A stretch of DNA of 64,000 nt from Yinghuangia elevatio (lineage in GTDB: Bacteria; Actinomycetota; Actinomycetes; Streptomycetales; Streptomycetaceae), in NCBI RefSeq assembly GCF_040649515.1, contig NZ_JBEZFP010000040.1, positions 1 to 64,000 on the forward strand, written 5' to 3'. A program made the translations under genes and the position numbers. Below, in pieces: positions 17,803-24,000 of this stretch. Below the pieces are notes generated by a model. That model had not been told where the DNA came from. It searched no databases and saw only the letters and a list, made by a program, of their open reading frames with translations. Each line of letters begins with the position of its first letter. The first letter of the stretch is position 1.

Positions 17803-18381
17803 ATGGCAGGCGACACCGTCATCACCGTGGTCGGGAATCTGACCGCCGACCCTGAATTGCGCTTCACCCCCAGCGGCGCGGCCGTCGCGAACTTCACCGT
17901 GGCCTCCACGCCGCGGACGTTCGACCGGCAGACCAACGAGTGGAAGGACGGCGAAGCGCTGTTCCTCCGCTGCTCGGTCTGGCGGCAGGCGGCCGAGAAC
18001 GTGGCCGAGTCCTTGCAGAAGGGCATGCAGGTCATCGTCCAGGGACGCCTCAAGCAGCGGTCGTACCAGACCAAGGAAGGCGAGAACCGGACGGCCTACG
18101 AGCTGGAGGTCGACGAGATCGGCCCCTCGCTCAAGTTCGCGACCGCGAAGGTCACGAAGGCCGGCCGGGGTGGCGGCGGCGGTGGTGGTCAGTACAACCG
18201 CGGCGGTGGTTACGGCGGTCCGCAGGGCGGCGGCCAGCAGGGTGGCTACGGCGGTCCTCCGTCGGGCAACCCCGCGCCGGCCGACGACCCGTGGTCGTCC
18301 CCCGCAGGTGGCAACACCGGTGGCGGAGGCGGCGGCTGGGGTCCCCAGCCCGGCGGCTACACGGACGAACCCCCGTTCTAG
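17803..18381 (+). CDS. ssb: Single-stranded DNA-binding protein
   Basis: The 192-residue protein has an OB-fold in residues 1-115, starting VITVVGNLTADPELRFTPSGAAVANF. A Gly-rich disordered linker covers about 120-180. The acidic tip DEPPF at the C terminus recruits repair and replication partners. It forms tetramers on single-stranded DNA at forks. It sits between rpsF and rpsR as in most bacteria. Confidence 0.96.
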   Translation: MAGDTVITVVGNLTADPELRFTPSGAAVANFTVASTPRTFDRQTNEWKDGEALFLRCSVWRQAAENVAESLQKGMQVIVQGRLKQRSYQTKEGENRTAYELEVDEIGPSLKFATAKVTKAGRGGGGGGGQYNRGGGYGGPQGGGQQGGYGGPPSGNPAPADDPWSSPAGGNTGGGGGGWGPQPGGYTDEPPF

Positions 18382-18446
18382 GACGCCCGCGCGGCCCCCG
18401 TGCCGCGCACGTCCGGACGAAGACTTCTTGATCTGGAGAGAAAGCA

Positions 18447-18683
18447 ATGGCGAAGCCGCCTGCGCGCAAGCCGAAGAAGAAGGTTTGCGTGTTCTGCAAG
18501 GAGAAGATCTCCTACGTCGACTACAAGGACACGAACCTGCTGCGGAAGTTCATTTCCGACCGCGGCAAGATCCGTGCCCGTCGCGTGACCGGCAACTGCA
18601 CGCAGCACCAGCGTGACGTCGCCACGGCCGTCAAGAACAGCCGTGAGATGGCGCTGCTGCCGTACACCAGCACGGCGCGCTGA
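18447..18683 (+). CDS. rpsR: 30S ribosomal protein bS18, zinc-type
   Basis: The 78-residue protein has the usual bS18 core (DYKDTNLLRKFISDRGKIRARRVTGNC). It retains Cys14-x2-Cys17 and Cys51, the pattern of the zinc-binding form of bS18. Actinomycetes often carry a second, cysteine-free paralogue under Zur control, so this copy should be the zinc-replete one. An AGAGAAAG-type ribosome site precedes the ATG. rplI follows after 17 bp. Confidence 0.96.
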   Translation: MAKPPARKPKKKVCVFCKEKISYVDYKDTNLLRKFISDRGKIRARRVTGNCTQHQRDVATAVKNSREMALLPYTSTAR

Positions 18684-18700
18684 GAGAGGGTGGACTTGAC

Positions 18701-19147
18701 ATGAAGCTCATCCTCACGCACGAGGTCACCGGGCTCGGCGAGCCCGGCGACATCATCGAGGTCAAGGACGGCTACGGCCGCAACTACCTCATCCCGCGCG
18801 GGTTCGCGATCCGCTGGTCCAAGGGCGGTGAGAAGGAGGTCGCCTCCATCCGCCGTGCCCGCAAGGTCCGCGAGATCAAGAACCTGGACCAGGCGAACGA
18901 GGTCAAGGCGCAGCTCACCGGTCTCAAGGTGAAGCTCGCGACCCGTGCCGGCGAAAGCGGGCGCCTGTTCGGATCCGTCACCGTCGCCGACGTCGCATCC
19001 GCGATCAAGGCCGCCGGTGGTCCGGACCTGGACAAGCGCCGTGTCGAGCTCGGTGCGCCGATCAAGACCCTCGGCACGCACCGGGTCACGGTCCGCCTCC
19101 ACCCGGAGGTCTCCGCCGCTCTCGACCTCGACGTCGTTTCGGCCTGA
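18701..19147 (+). CDS. rplI: 50S ribosomal protein bL9
   Basis: The 148-residue protein starts MKLILTHEVTGLGEPGDIIEVKDGYGRNYLIPRG, the bL9 N-terminal rRNA-binding domain. A charged connecting helix and the C-terminal domain ending in VTVRLHPEVSAAL follow. It is the last gene of the cluster, with a strong terminator 16 bp after the stop. dnaB, often directly downstream in other bacteria, is here about 4.9 kb away beyond the copper genes and the MATE gene. Confidence 0.97.
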   Translation: MKLILTHEVTGLGEPGDIIEVKDGYGRNYLIPRGFAIRWSKGGEKEVASIRRARKVREIKNLDQANEVKAQLTGLKVKLATRAGESGRLFGSVTVADVASAIKAAGGPDLDKRRVELGAPIKTLGTHRVTVRLHPEVSAALDLDVVSA

Positions 19148-19163
19148 CCTGACCGCACCCCCT

Positions 19164-19199
19164 GAAGGCCCGAAGCTCCTACAGGAGCTCCGGGCCTTC
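19164..19199 (+). terminator. Terminator after rplI
   Basis: GAAGGCCCG/CGGGCCTTC and an inner AGCTCC/GGAGCT form a 16-position stem with one mismatch and a 4-nt loop, followed by TTTCC. It is one of the strongest hairpins in the window. Confidence 0.85.
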
Positions 19200-19305
19200 G
19201 GCCTTTCCCGGGGTCCGCTCACCCGCTCCGGGGGCGTTTCGTGCCGGGGCCTTTCCCGGCCCGTCCCCGCTCGTTGGACAGGGCGGCGGGCCCCGGGCTT
19301 GCTTG

Positions 19306-19322
19306 ATACCCCTAGGGGGTAT
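19306..19322. promoter_or_regulatory. CsoR-type copper operator before copZ
   Basis: ATACCCCTAGGGGGTAT is a near-perfect palindrome with the C-tract/G-tract layout of actinobacterial CsoR operators. It lies 66 bp upstream of the copZ ATG. No csoR gene occurs in the window. Confidence 0.75.
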
Positions 19323-19388
19323 AGTTTCAGTACGGCAGGGGATCGGGCGTACGCCGGATCCCGCACCATCTCCGGAAAGGGCACCGTC

Positions 19389-19613
19389 ATGAGCACCGCG
19401 ACCTTCACCGTAACCGGCATGACCTGCGGCCACTGCGTCTCGTCCGTGCAGGAGGAGGTCTCCGAGGTTCCCGGCGTCCGGGACGTGCGGGTGGAGCTGG
19501 CGAGCGGCCTGCTGACCGTGTCGTCGGACGGCGACGTCGACCGCGACGCGGTCCGGGCGGCGGTCGCGGAGGCGGGCTACTCCGCCGTGGACGGGGCCAA
19601 GGTCACCTCCTGA
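19389..19613 (+). CDS. copZ: Copper chaperone (HMA domain)
   Basis: The 74-residue protein is a single heavy-metal-associated domain with Cys13-G-H-Cys16 in GMTCGHC and the ferredoxin-like betaalphabetabetaalphabeta pattern. It should bind Cu(I) in the cytosol and pass it to the adjacent P-type ATPase. A CsoR-like operator precedes it. copA follows after 116 bp with its own similar operator. Confidence 0.9.
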   Translation: MSTATFTVTGMTCGHCVSSVQEEVSEVPGVRDVRVELASGLLTVSSDGDVDRDAVRAAVAEAGYSAVDGAKVTS

Positions 19614-19662
19614 CCCGGGGCCGCCAGGCCGCCGAGGGGTGCCCGGGATTCTGCTCCCCGGG

Positions 19663-19683
19663 TACCCCTACCCCGTAGGGATA
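19663..19683. promoter_or_regulatory. Second CsoR-like operator before copA
   Basis: CCCTAC-CCC-GTAGGG, flanked by pairing TA steps, forms an imperfect palindrome close to the copZ operator sequence. It lies 46 bp upstream of the copA start, which suggests copA has its own copper-responsive promoter. Confidence 0.6.
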
Positions 19684-19729
19684 TGTAGCAGTGCAGAATG
19701 AGCGTCCTGAGCGTCACCGAGGAGGAACA

Positions 19730-22072
19730 GTGACCACCCCGCCGCAGGCAGACTCCGCAAACGCCGCGCGCATCGACCTCGCTCTCGGCGGGATGACCTG
19801 CTCCTCGTGCGCGAACCGCATCGAGCGCAAGCTCAACAAGCTGGACGGGGTCGAGGCCACCGTCAACTTCGCCCTGGAGAAGGCCACCGTCACCTACCCC
19901 GCCGCCCTCGACCCGGCCGACCTGGTCAAGGCGGTCGAGGCGGCCGGCTACAGCGCGACCCCCGTACGCGACGAGCCCGAACCGTCCGGCGGCGCGGCCG
20001 GGGACGGCGACCGCACCGACGACGGCAAGGACGCCGAACTGCGGACGCTGCGCGAGCGCCTGGTCTACAGCGCGCTGCTCACCGTGCCGGTGATCGCCCT
20101 TTCGATGATCCCGCCGCTGCAATTCCGGTTCTGGCAGTGGCTGGTGCTCGCGCTCGCGGCACCCGTGGTGGTGTGGGGCGGGTTCCCGTTCCACAAGGCC
20201 GCCGCGAAGAACCTGCGGCACGGCACCGCGACCATGGACACCCTCGTCTCGCTCGGCACGCTCGCGGCCTTCTTCTGGTCGCTGTACGCGCTGTTCATCG
20301 GCGGCATGGGCGAACCCGGCATGACCATGGCGTTCAGCTTCACCGCGGGGGGCGGACACGCCGAGATCTACCTCGAGGCCGCGTCCGGCGTCATCGCGTT
20401 CATCCTCGCCGGCCGCTACTTCGAGGCCCGTTCCAAGCGCAAGGCGGGCGCCGCACTCAAGGCGCTGCTCGAACTCGGCGCCCGCGAGGTGTCCGTGCTG
20501 CGCGCGGACGGCCGCGAGGAGCGCATCCCGGTCGACCGCCTCGCGGTCGGCGACCGGTTCGTGGTGCGTCCCGGCGAGAAGATCGCCACCGACGGCGTGG
20601 TGGCCGAGGGTTCGTCGGCGGTCGACGCGTCCATGCTGACCGGCGAGTCGGTGCCGGTCGAGGTGCGTCCGGGCGACAACGTCACCGGCGCCACCATCAA
20701 TGCGGGCGGACGCCTCGTCGTACGCGCCACCAAGGTCGGCGCCGACACGCAACTTGCGCAGATGGCCCGGCTGATCACCGACGCGCAGACCGGCAAGGCC
20801 GCCGTCCAGCGGCTCGCCGACCGCATCTCCGGCGTCTTCGTGCCGATCGTGATCGCGCTGGCGGTCGCCACGCTCGGCTTCTGGCTCGGCAGCGGCGAAG
20901 GGGCCACCGCGGCCTTCACCGCGGCGGTCGCCGTGCTCGTCATCGCCTGCCCGTGCGCCCTCGGCCTGGCCACCCCGGTCGCCCTGCTGGTGGGCACCGG
21001 CCGCGGCGCGCAGCTCGGCGTCCTGATCAAGGGCCCCGAGGTCCTGGAGAACACCCGTCGCGTCGACACCGTCCTGCTCGACAAGACCGGCACCGTCACC
21101 ACGGGACGCATGGCGCTGGTCGCCACGGTCCCGGTCGACGGCGGCGACGCGGACGAACTGCTGCGCCTGGCCGGCGCGGTGGAGCACGCCAGCGAGCACC
21201 CGATCGCCAAGGCCATCGCCGCCGCGGCGGCCGAGCGGCACGGGACGCTGCCGCAGGTCGAGGGCTTCACGAACCGTGAAGGCCTCGGCGTCGAGGGTGT
21301 CGTCGAGGGCCACGCGGTCGTCGCGGGACGCCCGGCGCTGCTTGCGGACTGGGGGCTGGCGCTGCCGGCGGAACTGGCGGCGGCGTTGGACGAGGCCGAG
21401 AGTGCGGGGCGTACCGCGATCGCGGTGGCCTGGGACGGCGGGGTGCGCGGCGTGCTCGTCACGTCGGACACCGTCAAGCCCACCTCCGCGGCGGCAATCG
21501 CCGGACTGCGCGAACTGGGGCTGACCCCGGTGCTGTTGACCGGCGACAACGAGCGGGCCGCGCGGTCCGTGGCGGCGCAGGTCGGCATCGACGAGGTCAT
21601 CGCCGGGGTGCTGCCGGCCGGCAAGGTCGACGCGGTCAAGGCGCTCCAGGCCGAGGGACGCGTCGTCGCGATGGTCGGCGACGGCGTCAACGACGCCGCG
21701 GCGCTGGCCACCGCGGACCTCGGGCTCGCGATGGGCACGGGCACCGACGCGGCCATCGAAGCGGCCGACCTCACGCTGGTGCGCGGCGACCTGGGCGCCG
21801 CGGTCGACGCGATCCGGTTGTCCCGGTCGACGCTGCGGACGATCAAGACGAACCTGTTCTGGGCGTTCGCCTACAACGTCGCCGCGATCCCGCTGGCGGT
21901 GGCGGGGCTGCTCAACCCGATGATCGCGGGGGCCGCGATGGCCTTCTCGTCGGTGTTCGTGGTCGGCAACTCGCTGCGGCTGCGGGGGTTCAAGTCGACG
22001 GCGCCGGAGGCGGGCGTACGCGGCGACGTGGCCGCTGCGGAGCAGCGTGAGGCCGTCCCGGTCGCGGGCTGA
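19730..22072 (+). CDS. copA: Copper-exporting P1B-type ATPase
   Basis: The 780-residue inner-membrane pump exports Cu(I). Residues 15-80 form one HMA domain with Cys24-S-S-Cys27. Eight membrane helices are expected, with the ion-site motif Cys407-Pro-Cys409. The phosphorylation motif is D451-K-T-G-T, SEHPIAKAI is the HP nucleotide-binding motif, and the hinge motif is GDGVND at 650-655. The start is a GTG after GAGGAGGAAC; an upstream in-frame ATG lacks such a site. It is regulated with copZ. Confidence 0.95.
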   Translation: MTTPPQADSANAARIDLALGGMTCSSCANRIERKLNKLDGVEATVNFALEKATVTYPAALDPADLVKAVEAAGYSATPVRDEPEPSGGAAGDGDRTDDGKDAELRTLRERLVYSALLTVPVIALSMIPPLQFRFWQWLVLALAAPVVVWGGFPFHKAAAKNLRHGTATMDTLVSLGTLAAFFWSLYALFIGGMGEPGMTMAFSFTAGGGHAEIYLEAASGVIAFILAGRYFEARSKRKAGAALKALLELGAREVSVLRADGREERIPVDRLAVGDRFVVRPGEKIATDGVVAEGSSAVDASMLTGESVPVEVRPGDNVTGATINAGGRLVVRATKVGADTQLAQMARLITDAQTGKAAVQRLADRISGVFVPIVIALAVATLGFWLGSGEGATAAFTAAVAVLVIACPCALGLATPVALLVGTGRGAQLGVLIKGPEVLENTRRVDTVLLDKTGTVTTGRMALVATVPVDGGDADELLRLAGAVEHASEHPIAKAIAAAAAERHGTLPQVEGFTNREGLGVEGVVEGHAVVAGRPALLADWGLALPAELAAALDEAESAGRTAIAVAWDGGVRGVLVTSDTVKPTSAAAIAGLRELGLTPVLLTGDNERAARSVAAQVGIDEVIAGVLPAGKVDAVKALQAEGRVVAMVGDGVNDAAALATADLGLAMGTGTDAAIEAADLTLVRGDLGAAVDAIRLSRSTLRTIKTNLFWAFAYNVAAIPLAVAGLLNPMIAGAAMAFSSVFVVGNSLRLRGFKSTAPEAGVRGDVAAAEQREAVPVAG

Positions 22073-22116
22073 GTGGCGCCCGATCCGGCGGCGGGCGAGC
22101 CGTCGCCGAGAAGATC

Positions 22117-22166
22117 AAGCCCGGTTGCCGGGGTCGTCGTCACCGACGGTCCCGGCGACCGGGCTT
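22117..22166. terminator. Bidirectional terminator copA / MATE
   Basis: AAGCCCGGT-t-GCCGGG pairs with CCCGGC-g-ACCGGGCTT, a 16-position stem with one mismatch and an 18-nt loop. It lies between converging genes and carries A and T residues at the base on both strands. Confidence 0.75.
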
Positions 22167-22184
22167 CGCGGTGCGTGCCGTGCG

Positions 22185-23582
22185 TCAGCCGGACTTCCGT
22201 ACGCTCGCCCCCGTGACCAGCCACGCGTCGCCGCGCGCCCGCCAGCCGAGCAGGACCAGGCGCGTGACCATGAACGCCCCGACACCCCACCACCACAGCG
22301 CCACGAGGCCGCCGCCCAGCCCGAGGACGACCGCGACGGTGGCCAGGAACACGAGCAGCACGGCCGGCATCATCCAGGCCAGGAACCGGCCGTCGCCCGC
22401 GCCTATCAGGACGCCGTCGAGGACGAACACCGGCCCGGCGAGCGGCTGCAGCGCGGCGGCGGCGAGCAGGACCAGGCCGAGCAGGTCGCGTACCGCGGGG
22501 TCGCCGGTGAACAGCGGGATGTAGAGCGGCCGGGCGGCCACGATCAGGACGGCGAACACCACGCCCGTCCACACGCTCCACATGAGCATCCGCCGGGTCG
22601 CGGAGCGCGCGCCCGCAACGTCGCCCGCACCCAGCGCGCGCCCCACGATCGCCTGTGCCGCTATCGCCAGGGCGTCGAGCGCGAAGGCGAGGAACGTCCA
22701 TATTTGCCAGGCCACCTGGTGTGACGCGATCTCGGTGTCGCCCATGCGGGTCGCCGCGACCGCGCCGACGACCAGGATGGCGCGCAGGCTGACGGTGCGT
22801 ACGAACAAGGGCGTGCCCGCCGCGGCGGAGGCCTTTATGCCCGCGAAGTCGGGGGTGAGGCGGGCGTCGTGGCTGCGCGCGCCGCGCACCACGACCACGA
22901 GGTACGCCGCGGCCATCGCCCACTGGGCGATCACCGTGCCCCACGCGGATCCGGCGATGCCGAGGTCGGCGCCGTAGACGAGGGCGAGGTTGAGCACGAG
23001 GTTCGCACCGAACCCGGCGACGGCGACGACGAGCGGGGTGCGGGTGTCCTGGAGCCCGCGCAGCACGCCGGTGGCGGCGAGCACGATGAGCATCGCCGGG
23101 ATGCCGAGGCTGCTGATCCGCAGGTAGGTCGTCGCGTGCGGGGCGGCGGTCGCGGACGCGTCGAACGCGTCCACGATCCACGGCGCGGCCACCGCCCCCA
23201 CCACCAGCAGCGCGGCTCCGATCAGGGCCGCCAGCCAGACGCCGTCCACACCCTGGCGGATCGCGCCGCGCCGGTCGCCGGCACCGACCAGGCGCGCCAC
23301 GCTCGCGGTCGTCGCGTACGCGAGGAACACGCACAGGTTGACCAGTGTGCTCAGGACCGTGCCCGCGATGCCGAGGCCGGCCAGCTCGGGGGTGCCCAGG
23401 TGCCCGACGATCGCGGCGTCCGCGAGGATGAACAGCGGCTCCGCGACCAGCGCGAAGAAGGCCGGTACGGCGAGCCGCAGGATCTCCCGGTCCTGCGCGC
23501 GGCCGACCTGTCGTCGCAGGTCGGGGCGGGGTCGCGGGTCGCTTTCGAGGGGGGTGTGCACTTGTCCACGGTAGTCATCCAC
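22185..23582 (-). CDS. MATE-family multidrug/sodium antiporter (DinF-type)
   Basis: The 465-residue protein has twelve predicted membrane helices in two homologous halves. The first half begins EILRLAVPAFFALVAEPLFILADAAIVGHLGT, and ATRMGDTEIASHQVAWQIW in the second half is typical of the DinF branch. It should export cationic drugs or metabolites using an ion gradient. The ATG at 23582 has no clear ribosome site; a GTG at 23561 is an alternative that would free the adjacent DnaA box from coding sequence. It diverges from dnaB across the DnaA-box cluster. Confidence 0.88.
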   Translation of the reverse strand: MDDYRGQVHTPLESDPRPRPDLRRQVGRAQDREILRLAVPAFFALVAEPLFILADAAIVGHLGTPELAGLGIAGTVLSTLVNLCVFLAYATTASVARLVGAGDRRGAIRQGVDGVWLAALIGAALLVVGAVAAPWIVDAFDASATAAPHATTYLRISSLGIPAMLIVLAATGVLRGLQDTRTPLVVAVAGFGANLVLNLALVYGADLGIAGSAWGTVIAQWAMAAAYLVVVVRGARSHDARLTPDFAGIKASAAAGTPLFVRTVSLRAILVVGAVAATRMGDTEIASHQVAWQIWTFLAFALDALAIAAQAIVGRALGAGDVAGARSATRRMLMWSVWTGVVFAVLIVAARPLYIPLFTGDPAVRDLLGLVLLAAAALQPLAGPVFVLDGVLIGAGDGRFLAWMMPAVLLVFLATVAVVLGLGGGLVALWWWGVGAFMVTRLVLLGWRARGDAWLVTGASVRKSG

Positions 23583-23838
23583 AGGTAATGATCACAATCC
23601 ATCCATGGTCATTACTTGTGGCTGCGGGCGGTGGTTGTCCACATACGCGGGGCGATTGCCGGTCCATCGGACCGGAAGTTTTTCACATGCACAGGCGGTG
23701 GACAGAGAAACCCCAGGTCAGGCCCGGTTTCCACAGCTGTGGACAATGCTTGTCCGGCGCTCTGCGCACAGGTTGTGCACAGCTGCGGCGGTGTCGGTCC
23801 ACAGACTTTCCACAGTTATCCACACCCCCTGTGGACGA
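23562..23838. promoter_or_regulatory. Cluster of DnaA boxes upstream of dnaB
   Basis: Nine DnaA-box-like nonamers lie within 277 bp on both strands. They are TTGTCCACG (23562), TCATCCACA (23575), TTGTCCACA (23635), TTGTCCACA on the minus strand (23738-23746), TTGTGCACA (23773), CGGTCCACA (23795), CTTTCCACA (23806), TTATCCACA (23816) and TCGTCCACA on the minus strand (23830-23838). Five fit YYRTCCACA exactly. There is no long AT-rich unwinding element, so a titration or regulatory site is more likely than an origin. dnaA and dnaN are not in the window. Confidence 0.75.
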
Positions 23839-24000
23839 CGGCGTTGGCCGAGGCCGGGTCCACCCTTACGGTGAGGGACTGCACAACGCGTGGTGCGGCC
23901 GTTTTGTCGGCCCGTTGCCGTATGAAAGAGCAGGACCACCAGGCGCCCCCGGAGGGTCCGGGCGCACGCCGTGTCCCGACGCCGAGGAAGGAAGCACGGC

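Noticed and set aside
20416..21846. Long minus-strand frame inside copA
   Set aside because: It is antisense to a well-conserved ATPase, and its Ser/Ala/Thr-rich composition is that of a shadow frame.
23562..23838. The DnaA-box cluster as the chromosomal origin oriC
   Set aside because: No dnaA or dnaN flanks it, there is no long AT-rich unwinding region, and it is shorter than a Streptomyces oriC, which carries about twice as many boxes.
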